Part shown: positions 16,917-25,188 of the stretch, in pieces | Layout: each line of letters opens with the position of its first letter | Position numbering within the stretch: position 1 is the first letter of the stretch | NCBI GenBank assembly: GCA_049670505.1 | Contig: JBATTK010000186.1 | Coordinates: 1-35,547 of the forward strand | Reading direction: 5' to 3' | Length of the DNA stretch: 35,547 nt | Source: JBATTK01 sp049670505 | Lineage (GTDB): Bacteria; Bacteroidota; Bacteroidia; Flavobacteriales; Flavobacteriaceae | Program-made: the position numbers and the translations under genes | Notes under the pieces: generated by a model | Database searches by the model: none | What the model saw: only the letters and a program-made list of their open reading frames with translations | What the model was told of the DNA's origin: nothing

Positions 16917-19316
16917 ATGAAAACATCATTCCTTACAACGCTATTTCTTCTTTTCGGATTCCTAAGTCTGACCGCACAACAAGGTGCGGCCCAGAATAAT
17001 GTGGACAAGGCCCTGGCCGAATACTTTGAACTTCCCAGGGAATCCATTTTTTTGCACCTGAACAAAAGTACGTACGTTGTGGGGGAGAATATCTGGTTCA
17101 AGGGATACGTCTACGATAGGCAAAAGGAGAGACCTTTCGGGGAAACCTCCAACATTTATGTCGGCATCTACGATAGCATAGGCAACCCGATCGACAAACG
17201 GCTTTATCTGGGCCTGGACGGATATATGAAAGGCGACATACCTATTGACTCCACCTTCACCTCGGGCACTTATTATGTTAGGGCCTCTACCAATTGGATG
17301 CGCAACTTCAAGGAGGACGACGCTTACGTGCAGAAAATAAAGATCCTGTCCGATGATGTATGGAAGGACAGGGCCGCGGATTCCCAGATTTACGATGTAC
17401 AGTTTCTTCCCGAGGGCGGTAACCTGGTCTCGGGTATTGTAAACAGCGTAGGGGTCAAAATAATCGATGGAAACGGATATGGCGTCAAAACTGCGGATGC
17501 CATAATAATGGACGATAGAGGCAATCGCGTTACAAGTTTCGAAACGTCGAGGTTCGGACATGGAAAATTCGAGTTCACTCCCAAGCGTAACCGAGCATAT
17601 AGGGCGTTCGTTGATCTCCAGGGTTCGCTAAGCCTACACGACCTACCCAAGGCTAGCAGCAAGGGAATCAATATCAGCCTTAAGAACAATCCCAGATACG
17701 ATAGGGTGATTGTGGTCCTAGGTATTAACAGGGAGACGTACCGCGAACTGGGAAATCGGAAGTTCGATCTTTTGGTGCATAAGGAGGAAGCTGTGGAAAG
17801 GCTTCCCGTCCGGTTCGACCCCAAGACGTTGAGGGCCTCTTTCATATTAGAAAAAGAAGCGTTCAGGGCAGGGGTGAATACCATCACATTGTTCGATTCC
17901 ACAGGAGCCCCGATACTGGAGCGTCTTTTTTTCAACGACCTGGGCATCGATTTTCAGGATGTAAACGTGTCGATAGCCAGCTCGAAGAAGGATTCCCTTA
18001 CGATTGTGGCATCCTCTCTTGCCGGTAGGAGCAATGTCAGTATTTCGGTCTTGCCCGAGAATACTAAGTCCTATGGACATACCGATAATATCTTCAGTAA
18101 CTTCTATCTAAAGCCGTATATAAAAGGTTTTATAGAAGACCCAAGGTATTATTTCACGAACGTATCATTGAAAAAGAAATATGAGCTAGACCTGTTGATG
18201 TTGACGCAGGGTTGGAGCAAATATAGGTGGAACGATATTCTGAACGGCCCCCCTGAACCAAATTTCGTCTTTGAGGACGGTTTGATGTTGACCGGTACCC
18301 TTAACCAGCCGAATCTGCGGACGGGGGACAAAGTACTGCTGCATTCGTCCAAAAACCACGGTACGCAGATTATAGACGTATCGGCGGAAAAATCTAAGTT
18401 TATGGTAACAGAGTATTTTCCGGAGAAAGAGGAGAATATATATGTATCCTTTATCGATAGGAAAGGGGTCCTATCCAGCCCCGGTATCTATCTGACCCTG
18501 AACGAGAACAAGTTCTTTGATAAGATTCCCTATGTATGGGACGAAAAAGGCCATGCATCGGTACTGGAGTCCCAGAGCTATGATTTACGGGATTTCATCA
18601 AAGACGACAGTACTATATCATTGGACGAGGTTACCGTTACGGAGGAAAGAAAGGCGCCACTTGCCGAGAAGAATATATGGGTACCGCCCTTTCTAAAAAA
18701 TAAGGTTACGGAAGTCGACAAGAATCTGGCCCTGACTTTCCCTAGTATAATAGAGGTCATAAGATCTAAAGGCTATGCGGTAAGGGAAAATCCAGGAGGC
18801 ACCGTAAATATACGATCACGTAGAGGAGCTGGCGTTCTTTTGGTTTTGGATGGGGTACGTCAGCCAAATTTAAATGTCCTATATCAGTTTCCGACCACCC
18901 TTATAGAAAGTTTTTTTATCGATAGATTAAACCGCTACGAGGGCGTCGCGGCTGGGAATAGAGAGGTTATTTATCTTTTTTCGCTAAGGGGAAAAGAATT
19001 GAATCTATCCCCTGGGGGAGATGCAGAAAGGAAAGGTGCATACGAATTCATGATCAAAGGCGGGTTTGAAAAAACCAAAAAGTTCTATAACCCTAAGTAT
19101 GCTACCTATTTTGGCAAAGCTTTTGAGCATTACGGTGTCGTCCATTGGGAACCGGAAGTAAATCTGGATACTAATGGGAAGGCCACGTTCAAGATCTTGA
19201 ATACGGGATTGGACAATATCTCCTTTTTTATAGAAGGTATGGGCGAGGACGGAAGTTTGGTTTCCACCGTAAAAACGATATATCTGGATGCGGCTAGGGG
19301 ATTAGAAAAGCTTTAA
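16917..19316 (+). CDS. Exported MG2-like and TonB-plug-like protein, tandem copy A
   Basis: A 799-residue secreted protein. A signal peptide (MKTSFLTTLFLLFGFLSLTAQ) is followed by an alpha-2-macroglobulin MG2-like start, SIFLHLNKSTYVVGENIWFK (about 43-62), then several predicted beta domains (DVQFLPEGGNLVSG near 165). Residues about 570-695 resemble a TonB receptor plug: a VTVTEE lead-in, VLLVLDGVRQ, then LIESFFIDRLNRYEGVAAG and VIYLFSLRG. No outer-membrane barrel follows; instead a final beta domain has HWEPEVNLDTNGKATFKI (near 742) and FFIEGMGEDGSL. Such MG2/plug proteins are common in Bacteroidota and of unknown role. ATG 16917 is preferred to the TTG two codons upstream. By eye the gene is richer in C/G-ending codons than its neighbours. 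The paralogue starts 272 bases downstream. Confidence 0.85.
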   Translation: MKTSFLTTLFLLFGFLSLTAQQGAAQNNVDKALAEYFELPRESIFLHLNKSTYVVGENIWFKGYVYDRQKERPFGETSNIYVGIYDSIGNPIDKRLYLGLDGYMKGDIPIDSTFTSGTYYVRASTNWMRNFKEDDAYVQKIKILSDDVWKDRAADSQIYDVQFLPEGGNLVSGIVNSVGVKIIDGNGYGVKTADAIIMDDRGNRVTSFETSRFGHGKFEFTPKRNRAYRAFVDLQGSLSLHDLPKASSKGINISLKNNPRYDRVIVVLGINRETYRELGNRKFDLLVHKEEAVERLPVRFDPKTLRASFILEKEAFRAGVNTITLFDSTGAPILERLFFNDLGIDFQDVNVSIASSKKDSLTIVASSLAGRSNVSISVLPENTKSYGHTDNIFSNFYLKPYIKGFIEDPRYYFTNVSLKKKYELDLLMLTQGWSKYRWNDILNGPPEPNFVFEDGLMLTGTLNQPNLRTGDKVLLHSSKNHGTQIIDVSAEKSKFMVTEYFPEKEENIYVSFIDRKGVLSSPGIYLTLNENKFFDKIPYVWDEKGHASVLESQSYDLRDFIKDDSTISLDEVTVTEERKAPLAEKNIWVPPFLKNKVTEVDKNLALTFPSIIEVIRSKGYAVRENPGGTVNIRSRRGAGVLLVLDGVRQPNLNVLYQFPTTLIESFFIDRLNRYEGVAAGNREVIYLFSLRGKELNLSPGGDAERKGAYEFMIKGGFEKTKKFYNPKYATYFGKAFEHYGVVHWEPEVNLDTNGKATFKILNTGLDNISFFIEGMGEDGSLVSTVKTIYLDAARGLEKL

Positions 19317-19588
19317 TAGTATTACTTGCGTATTATGGGTCTAAAAATCCCACTACCCCGTATATGGTTGAATACCCTTTTTAATCGTTGGATTTGCACC
19401 GTCGGACGTTTCCGAACGGGCTAGGCCCGTTATTTTCGATAGGGAGCGATTTTTTTTCTAAAGGCACGGAAAGGATGTCGAATACACCTTTTTTTTCTAA
19501 TTTTACCGTAAGGGCGGGCCAATGGGCAGACTATCGCCGGAATTTTGGTGATACCGTTGGATTAACGGACTTAACACATCTATTGCAC
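19317..19588. other. Duplicated leader between the two tandem genes
   Basis: A 272-base non-coding interval aligned to 16660-16916. A 7-bp hairpin AACGGGC/GCCCGTT (19415-19431) stands where copy A has its longer stem, but 18 bases separate it from the T8 run (19450-19457), so it is no longer a canonical terminator. A TAATTTTA box (19498-19505) and the identical GGATTAACGGACTT element follow. The interval is open in the frame of gene B back to 19388, but the matching leader of copy A and the signal peptide at 19589 show that this is not coding. Confidence 0.65.
19498..19505 (+). promoter_or_regulatory. Candidate -7 box of tandem gene B
   Basis: TAATTTTA, aligned with TATATTTA at 16816 in copy A, followed by the conserved CGTAAG and GCGGGC elements. 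No clear -33 element. It lies 83 bases before the ATG. Confidence 0.35.
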
Positions 19589-22012
19589 ATGAGTAAACCA
19601 TTCCTTATAACGCTATTTCTCTTTTTCGGATTCCTAGGGCTGACCGCCCAGCAAGATGCGGCCCGGAACGATGTGGACAAGGCCCTGACCGAATATTTTG
19701 AACTTCCCAGGGAATCCATTTTTCTGCACCTGAACAAAAGTACGTACGTGGCGGGGGAGCATATCTGGTTCAAGGGATATGTCTATAACAGGTGGACGGA
19801 TCTGCCCTCGGTGGAAACATCCAACATATATGTCGGCATCTACGATAGCATTGGCGGACAGATCGATAAGAAACTGTATTTGGGCAAAAATGGCTACCTC
19901 CAAGGCAGTATTTCCATAGATTCAACCTTTACGAGCGGATCCTATTACATCAAGGCATCTACAAATTGGATGAAAAACTTTACGGAGGACGACGCTTTTG
20001 TCCAAAAGGTTAAAATCCTTAATGGATCTTATCCAGTGCCTGATAATTTGGAATCGGTGGATTATGATGTCCAGTTCTTTCCAGAGGGCGGCCATATGGT
20101 CTCCGGGATACCCAACACGGTAGGGGTGAAGGTGCTGAACCAAAATGGCTATGGGGTCAAGATCATTGATGGGGTCGTCCAAGACAAAAATGGGTCCAAG
20201 GTCTTTCAATTCAAGACATCGCCATTTGGCCTTTCTAAATTTGAAATAACTCCTGAAAATGGAATGGAGTATAAAGCGATGATTAAATTTATGGATGGCC
20301 AAGAAAGGACTTTTTCTCTTCCGACCGCTAAGCGGAAGGGGATGAATATTCTTTTAAAAAATAACCCTTATCAAAATCAAATTGGCCTAGCAATCAATAC
20401 CAATAAGGAGACTAAGGAAACCCTGGGAGATCAACCCTTTACCCTTTTGATCCATAGGGACGGCTTCGCTAGGAAAATTGATGTAGATTTTACGGGTGAG
20501 AGTCTAACCGTAAATTTTTTATTGGAAAAGGAATCGCTTAAAAAAGGGATGAATATTATAACCCTATTGGACGATAATGGTAGACCCGTTTTGGAGCGGC
20601 TCTGTTTCAATATGGGCCAAATTGGATTGGGTGACCTGGAACTCTCCCGCGCTAAAGCGGACAATGATTCCCTTACCGTAGCGATCAATTTGCCGATAAA
20701 GGACGGAACACTTAAAAACCTAAGCCTTTCGGTATTGCCGGAAAGCACAATGACGTATGCGCACCAAGGGAATATACTGAGCACGTTTTATCTGAAGCCC
20801 TACATAAAGGGATTTGTGGAAAACCCTGCTTACTATTTTAAGGACATCGGTCCTAGGAAAGAATACGAGTTAGACCTATTACTGCTGACCCAGGGTTGGA
20901 GCAGATATAGCTGGGATGCCATTTTTGGGGATCCTCCCGAGCAACTTTTTGAGTTTGAAAGGGGAATTATGTTGAACGGTACTATCAATGGTGACCTTGG
21001 GAAGTTCGATGATTTTTACGTATTCCCAACGAAAAACCACACTTCCCAAACGATTGCCGCCCCAAAGGATACCCATACGTTTAGTATTTCAAATTACTTC
21101 TTGGAACGCGATGAAAAGCTGTTCCTCTCCCAAGTGAAAAAAAATGGAAAGCTTGCCAAACCAAAGATTATATTGTCCTTAAAGGACAATAATATGGAGG
21201 ACAGGGTTTATGACCTTTGGAAGGATGATCTTCCGGACCCCGAGCCGACGGATAGTCCTGCCATGAATAGCTTACGTGATTTGACCATAGGGGATAAGAC
21301 CATAATTTTGGAAGAGGTTACGGTCACTCAAGAAAAGAAAAGTAAACTTGCAGAGATAAATCCGAATATACCCGCCTTTTTGAAAAACCGGGTAACGGAG
21401 GTAGACCAGGATATGGCTTTTAAATTTCCTATCGTATTGGATATCATCAGGTCAAGGGGTTATGAGGTGCGTGAAGATTTGAATTTTGGTAGCTTTGATA
21501 GGGTCAGAATCACTTCTCGAAGAGATGATCGTAGACCTTTGATTTATCTGGACGGAGCGCCCTTGGCTAATTTTGATGTCCTATATCAGTTGCCTACTAC
21601 TCAAGTAGAAAGTTTTTTTATTGATAAGACGGCGAGTAGGGAAGGTGTCAGGGGAGGTATGGGAGAAGTCATTTATATTTATACCAGGAGGGGTAAGGAA
21701 CTCAACTTTACCACTGGGGATCCCAATCGGAAAATTGCTTATGAATTTATCCTAGACAAAGGGTTTGAAAAAACCAAAAAGTTTTATACTCCCGTGTACG
21801 CTACCTATTTTGATAAAGCTTTTGAATATTACGGTGTCGTCCATTGGGAACCGGAAATATATCTGGATGAAAATGGGAAGGCCACGTTCAAGATCTTGAA
21901 CACCGGACTTCAGGATCTCTCTTTTTTTATAGAGGGCATGGGCGAGGACGGAAGTTTATGGTCCACGGTAAAGACCTTGCATCTGGGTTCGGATGACATG
22001 GAAAAGCCTTAG
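19589..22012 (+). CDS. Exported MG2-like and TonB-plug-like protein, tandem copy B
   Basis: An 807-residue paralogue of the product of 16917-19316, with the same architecture: signal peptide (MSKPFLITLFLFFGFLGLTAQ), MG2-like SIFLHLNKSTYVAGEHIWFK, FFPEGGHMVSG near 165, a plug-like segment about 574-706 (EEVTVTQEKK, then PLIYLDGAPLANFDVLYQLP, then IESFFIDKTASREGVRGGMG and VIYIYTRRG), and the terminal HWEPEIYLDENGKATFKI domain (near 752). Its plug-like part keeps the family pattern IYTRRG better than copy A (LFSLRG). There is no beta-barrel. The start is ATG 19589, the position equivalent to copy A; the open frame upstream is leader. Codon choice in the middle is more AT-rich than in copy A. It converges on lptB across a 42-base gap. 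Confidence 0.85.
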   Translation: MSKPFLITLFLFFGFLGLTAQQDAARNDVDKALTEYFELPRESIFLHLNKSTYVAGEHIWFKGYVYNRWTDLPSVETSNIYVGIYDSIGGQIDKKLYLGKNGYLQGSISIDSTFTSGSYYIKASTNWMKNFTEDDAFVQKVKILNGSYPVPDNLESVDYDVQFFPEGGHMVSGIPNTVGVKVLNQNGYGVKIIDGVVQDKNGSKVFQFKTSPFGLSKFEITPENGMEYKAMIKFMDGQERTFSLPTAKRKGMNILLKNNPYQNQIGLAINTNKETKETLGDQPFTLLIHRDGFARKIDVDFTGESLTVNFLLEKESLKKGMNIITLLDDNGRPVLERLCFNMGQIGLGDLELSRAKADNDSLTVAINLPIKDGTLKNLSLSVLPESTMTYAHQGNILSTFYLKPYIKGFVENPAYYFKDIGPRKEYELDLLLLTQGWSRYSWDAIFGDPPEQLFEFERGIMLNGTINGDLGKFDDFYVFPTKNHTSQTIAAPKDTHTFSISNYFLERDEKLFLSQVKKNGKLAKPKIILSLKDNNMEDRVYDLWKDDLPDPEPTDSPAMNSLRDLTIGDKTIILEEVTVTQEKKSKLAEINPNIPAFLKNRVTEVDQDMAFKFPIVLDIIRSRGYEVREDLNFGSFDRVRITSRRDDRRPLIYLDGAPLANFDVLYQLPTTQVESFFIDKTASREGVRGGMGEVIYIYTRRGKELNFTTGDPNRKIAYEFILDKGFEKTKKFYTPVYATYFDKAFEYYGVVHWEPEIYLDENGKATFKILNTGLQDLSFFIEGMGEDGSLWSTVKTLHLGSDDMEKP

Positions 22013-22017
22013 ATTCC

Positions 22018-22040
22018 GATTCCGGCCCAAAGCCCGGAAA
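22018..22040. terminator. Weak inverted repeat between gene B and lptB
   Basis: TTCCGG (22020-22025) can pair with CCGGAA (22034-22039) around an 8-base loop between two convergent genes. There is no T tract on either side, so termination here is only a possibility. Confidence 0.25.
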
Positions 22041-22054
22041 GGGGCAACAACACC

Positions 22055-22795
22055 CTAGAAATCCAATTTCTTCTTACGTAGCTCAAAATTCTGGCCCAGG
22101 TATACTTTCCGTACCATTTCATCTGCAGCCAAATCTTCGGGAATACCCGATTTTAGGATACCTCCCTCGAACATCAGATAAGAGCGTTCCGTGATAGCCA
22201 AGGTTTCCTGCACATTGTGATCGGTAATGAGGATGCCGATATTTTTGTCCTTCAATTGGGCCACGATACGTTGAATATCCTCAACGGCCACGGGATCTAC
22301 TCCCGCAAAAGGCTCGTCCAACAAAATAAACTTGGGATCGGTTGCCAGGGCACGGGCAATTTCCGTTCGCCTTCGCTCTCCCCCGGAAAGAAGATCGCCC
22401 CGGTTTTTTCGAATATGTCCCAATCCAAATTCTTCTATGAGCGATTCCATTTTCATTTCCTGTTCTTTTTTGCTCAGACTGGTCAGTTGTAAAACGCTCA
22501 ATATATTTTTTTCTATACTCAATTTCCGAAATACGGAAGCTTCCTGTGCCAAATAACCAATACCGTTCTGGGCTCTTTTGTACATTGGAAACTTAGTGAT
22601 TTCCATATCATCCAGATAAATCTTTCCGCCATTGGGTTTAATGAGGCCAACGATCATATAGAAGGATGTGGTCTTGCCGGCTCCGTTGGGACCAAGTAAA
22701 CCTACGATTTCTCCTTGGTTTACCTCTAGGGAGATTCCTTTGACCACTTTTCGGCCCCTATAGGATTTCATTATTTGCTCCGCTCTAAGCTTCAT
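22055..22795 (-). CDS. lptB: LPS export ABC transporter ATP-binding protein LptB
   Basis: Cytoplasmic ATPase of the LptB2FGC complex that drives lipopolysaccharide from the inner membrane across the periplasm. It has 246 residues with Walker A GPNGAGKT (35-42), Q-loop Q84 in GYLAQEASVFRKLS (a segment diagnostic of LptB), signature LSGGERRR (136-143), Walker B FILLDEPFAGVDP (156-168) and the switch His in LITDHNVQETL. ATG 22795. It is the last gene of the kdsD-tatC-CMD-lptB row on the minus strand and has its own TAGATTTG box in the 65-base gap upstream, so it may be transcribed both from that box and by read-through. LptF/LptG genes are not in the window. Confidence 0.95.
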   Translation of the reverse strand: MKLRAEQIMKSYRGRKVVKGISLEVNQGEIVGLLGPNGAGKTTSFYMIVGLIKPNGGKIYLDDMEITKFPMYKRAQNGIGYLAQEASVFRKLSIEKNILSVLQLTSLSKKEQEMKMESLIEEFGLGHIRKNRGDLLSGGERRRTEIARALATDPKFILLDEPFAGVDPVAVEDIQRIVAQLKDKNIGILITDHNVQETLAITERSYLMFEGGILKSGIPEDLAADEMVRKVYLGQNFELRKKKLDF

Positions 22796-22813
22796 ATACG
22801 CTCAATAAAGTTC

Positions 22814-22821
22814 CAAATCTA
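22814..22821 (-). promoter_or_regulatory. Candidate -7 box of lptB
   Basis: The minus strand reads TAGATTTG, a perfect TAnnTTTG, 18 bases before the lptB ATG. No TTTG is found 19-21 bases further upstream, so this is half of a promoter only. Confidence 0.4.
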
Positions 22822-22860
22822 AAGGATATTAGTTGTTAACGATCCTAAATTGTAGTTTTT

Positions 22861-23211
22861 TTAACCTTCTTGATCCTCCAATGCCTCCCAATATTCGTAG
22901 GCCCTACGTAAATGTGGGATTACAATGGTACCTCCTACAAGTGTTGCAATGCTCATGGCCTCCATGATTTCTTCCTTGGCAACCCCTTCCCTAAAAGAGC
23001 TTTCCAAATGGTATTTTACGCAATCATCACATCGTAAAACCGTAGATGCTACCAAACCTAACAACTCTTTTGTCTTAACGTCCAAGGCACCGGCGGCATA
23101 GGCATTGGTGTCCAAATTGAATATTCTTTTGACAATCTTATTGTTATCTGCCAATAATTTTTCGTTCATCCGGGAACGATAGGCATTAAATTCCTCAACT
23201 GGATTTGACAT
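22861..23211 (-). CDS. Carboxymuconolactone decarboxylase family protein (AhpD-like)
   Basis: A 116-residue helical protein of the CMD/AhpD-like superfamily. The redox motif C61-D-D-C64 with H68 (LRCDDCVKYHLE) is that of AhpD-type peroxidatic or thiol-active members, rather than true carboxymuconolactone decarboxylases. The start is ATG 23211 (MSNPVEEFNAYRSRM); the frame is open further upstream, but that part lies inside tatC. It overlaps the 3' end of tatC by 17 bases and precedes lptB, so it is probably translated from the kdsD-tatC transcript. Its link to envelope genes is positional only. Confidence 0.88.
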   Translation of the reverse strand: MSNPVEEFNAYRSRMNEKLLADNNKIVKRIFNLDTNAYAAGALDVKTKELLGLVASTVLRCDDCVKYHLESSFREGVAKEEIMEAMSIATLVGGTIVIPHLRRAYEYWEALEDQEG

Positions 23212-24031
23212 TTTTGTTTGCTTTTTTTGCTTCTCTTCGTAATACAACTTTAGAAATATAAATACTGATCTGATACAAAACGAGCACGGGTATGGACACC
23301 ACAATTTGGCTGGCCACATCCGGTGGTGTAATGACTGCGGATAGTATAAGTACAATGACCAAGGCAATTTTACGATACTTTCTTAAGATTTCCGGTGTTA
23401 CAAGACCCACTTTGGTCAAAAAGAAGATGATTATCGGGAGTTCAAAAATAATTCCACAGGCGATTACCGAAGCCCTTACCGTAGATATATAGGAGCCTAT
23501 ATCAAATTCATTGAGTACAACTTCACTCACTTGGTAGGTACCCAAGAAGTTGATGGATAACGGCGCTACGACATAATATCCAAATAGGACACCAAGAAAG
23601 AACAACATGGAAGCAATGAATATGAACCCCTTGGAGTTTTTACGTTCTTTTTCATAAAGACCGGGGCTTATAAATTTCCATAGTTCGTACAACACATAAG
23701 GAAACCCGACAATAAATCCTGCCCATATAGAGGTCCAGATATGCGCGGAAAATTGCCCCGTCATAGTACGGCTTTGCAAGGTAAAAGGAAGTTCATCGGC
23801 GCAAAATGCTGAATTAAAACCAATGGAAGTTGCAATATCACAAAAGAACCTATAGGTGGGAAAACTCATGTTTGACGGACCAAAAATCACGGTGTCAAAA
23901 ACAAATCCCCTCATTAAAAAGGCCCCGCTGCCAATAATGACTATTGCGAGGGTGGAACGGATCAGGTGCCATCGTAATTCTTCCAAATGATCTAAGAACG
24001 ACATCTCGTTAGCTTCTTTGCCCATAGCCAT
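23195..24031 (-). CDS. tatC: Sec-independent protein translocase subunit TatC
   Basis: A six-helix inner-membrane protein, 278 residues, that recognises twin-arginine signal peptides of folded proteins. The N-terminal FLDHLEELRWHLIRS motif (conserved Glu before Leu-Arg), LYELWKFISPGLYEKERK in the first cytoplasmic loop, ELPIIIFFLTKVGLV and the ITPPDVASQ loop are typical. The family's first periplasmic loop is enlarged here (about 45-95, with two Cys). tatA/tatB are not adjacent, as is often the case in Bacteroidota. The start ATG (24031) overlaps the kdsD stop by one base (TAATG), implying translational coupling. The 3' end overlaps the CMD gene by 17 bases. Confidence 0.96.
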   Translation of the reverse strand: MAMGKEANEMSFLDHLEELRWHLIRSTLAIVIIGSGAFLMRGFVFDTVIFGPSNMSFPTYRFFCDIATSIGFNSAFCADELPFTLQSRTMTGQFSAHIWTSIWAGFIVGFPYVLYELWKFISPGLYEKERKNSKGFIFIASMLFFLGVLFGYYVVAPLSINFLGTYQVSEVVLNEFDIGSYISTVRASVIACGIIFELPIIIFFLTKVGLVTPEILRKYRKIALVIVLILSAVITPPDVASQIVVSIPVLVLYQISIYISKVVLRREAKKANKNVKSS

Positions 24032-24996
24032 TAGAGTATACCTTCGTTGATTAAGTTATGCAAATGTACTACGCCCATATAATCCGAATCATCTACCGCC
24101 AATAATTGGGATATTCCTTTTTCCTGCATGAGCTCCAATGCCTTTACGGCCAGAACATCGGTTCCGATCGTTTTTGGATCAGCGGTCATAATATCCTTTG
24201 CTGTAAGTCCTCCTATGTTGTCAAATTTGTTTAGCATCCTACGGATATCCCCATCGGTGACTACCCCTACAATTTTGTTATGCTCCAAAACCGCAGTAAC
24301 ACCTAGCATTTTTTCCGATATTTCTACGATAACATCCTTTACGCTTGTATGTAGATTCACTTGCGGTTTCATATTAGTGCTAGCTATATCGCCAACACGT
24401 AGGTATAGTCTTTTTCCCAACGCACCTCCAGGATGATATTTGGCAAAGTCGCTACTGCTGAATCCCCGTAATTTCAATAAGCATATGGCAAGGGCATCTC
24501 CCAATACCAGCTGTGCGGTAGTACTTGTGGTGGGAGCAAGATTATTGGGACAGGCTTCCTTTGCGACAAAAGTATTCAACACAAAATCGGCTTGGTTTCC
24601 CAGATAGGAATCCAAACTTCCGGTCATACCTATCAATTTGTTATTTCCTCTTTTTATGAGCGGGACCAACATTTTGATTTCGGGGGTATTACCACTTTTG
24701 GAAATACAGATAACGACATCATTTTCTTGAATGGTACCCAAATCCCCGTGAATGGCATCAGCTGCATGCATAAATATGGCCGGTGTTCCCGTGGAGTTCA
24801 GCGTAGCTACTATTTTGGATGCGATAATCGCACTTTTCCCGATACCCGATACCACAACTCTTCCATTGGATTGTAAGATACAGTTTATAGCGTTCGCAAA
24901 TTCTTCGTCCAATAAGGTACCTAGATGGTGAATGGCTTCACTCTCTGTATCAATAGTTTTCTTTGCTATGGCAAGTATAGCTTTGGTATCGCTCAA
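24031..24996 (-). CDS. kdsD: D-arabinose 5-phosphate isomerase (KpsF/GutQ family)
   Basis: This enzyme converts D-ribulose 5-phosphate to D-arabinose 5-phosphate, the first step toward Kdo of the LPS core. It has 321 residues: an SIS domain (about 35-170; GIGKSA, ISKSGNTPE, PTTSTTAQL) followed by HPGGALGKRL and two CBS domains (about 205-321). The only plausible start is a TTG at 24996: no ATG or GTG lies between it and the upstream frame, and the first residues (SDTKAILAIAKKTIDTESEAI) align with the family N-terminus. A TAATTTTG box at 25051-25058 lies about 55 bases upstream. It leads an envelope operon with tatC and is divergent from recQ. Confidence 0.95.
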   Translation of the reverse strand: MSDTKAILAIAKKTIDTESEAIHHLGTLLDEEFANAINCILQSNGRVVVSGIGKSAIIASKIVATLNSTGTPAIFMHAADAIHGDLGTIQENDVVICISKSGNTPEIKMLVPLIKRGNNKLIGMTGSLDSYLGNQADFVLNTFVAKEACPNNLAPTTSTTAQLVLGDALAICLLKLRGFSSSDFAKYHPGGALGKRLYLRVGDIASTNMKPQVNLHTSVKDVIVEISEKMLGVTAVLEHNKIVGVVTDGDIRRMLNKFDNIGGLTAKDIMTADPKTIGTDVLAVKALELMQEKGISQLLAVDDSDYMGVVHLHNLINEGIL

Positions 24997-25050
24997 TGTA
25001 ATATTGAAATTATGTTTGTATTCCTAAAGAATGTATTATATTTAAGATAG

Positions 25051-25058
25051 CAAAATTA
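25051..25058 (-). promoter_or_regulatory. Candidate -7 box of the kdsD operon
   Basis: The minus strand has TAATTTTG, a perfect TAnnTTTG, giving a leader of about 50 bases to the TTG start. No matching -33 TTTG is seen. Confidence 0.4.
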
Positions 25059-25188
25059 CATAAACTTAATTTTATAGCGGATTTTAAGTTTCAATAAAAT
25101 AAATTTATGTCGTTCACCGATAGAAGTAGTAAAAATTCATACCTTTTAGGGATAAGTTTTAGCTTTTGATCAACAGAGAGAGTAATAA

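Larger units (their letters stand above)
16660..19316 (+). repeat. Direct tandem duplication, copy A (leader plus gene)
   Basis: The segment matches 19342-22012 in order and orientation, beginning around TAAAAATCC at 16660 (19342 in copy B) and running to the gene stop. The period is about 2.68 kb. Similarity is high in the first ~110 coding bases and the last ~200, and low in the middle. Boundaries are set by eye; there are no terminal inverted repeats or target duplications to suggest a transposon. Confidence 0.85.
19342..22012 (+). repeat. Direct tandem duplication, copy B (leader plus gene)
   Basis: Second copy of the unit at 16660-19316. Runs of 25-30 identical bases including third codon positions occur near the 3' end (for example around 21829-21857 and 21869-21899), while the central kilobase is aligned mainly at the protein level. 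The sequences after the two stop codons are unrelated. Confidence 0.85.

Noticed and set aside
16583..17101. 172-codon minus-strand frame across the leader and 5' end of tandem gene A
   Set aside because: Most of it is antisense to the signal peptide and MG2 region of a clear gene, and its first half has no domain-like text. Only the last residues resemble anything, and they are reported as a possible remnant.
16962..17947. Long minus-strand frames (199 and 185 codons) inside tandem gene A
   Set aside because: They lie antisense to conserved coding sequence, have no recognisable domains or starts, and reflect its GC-richer codon use.
19388..19588. In-frame upstream extension of tandem gene B by 67 codons
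   Set aside because: The equivalent leader of copy A is non-coding, and a signal peptide starts exactly at ATG 19589.
16660..22012. Transposon or insertion sequence as the cause of the duplication
   Set aside because: No transposase frame, inverted ends or target-site duplication at the unit borders; simple tandem duplication suffices.
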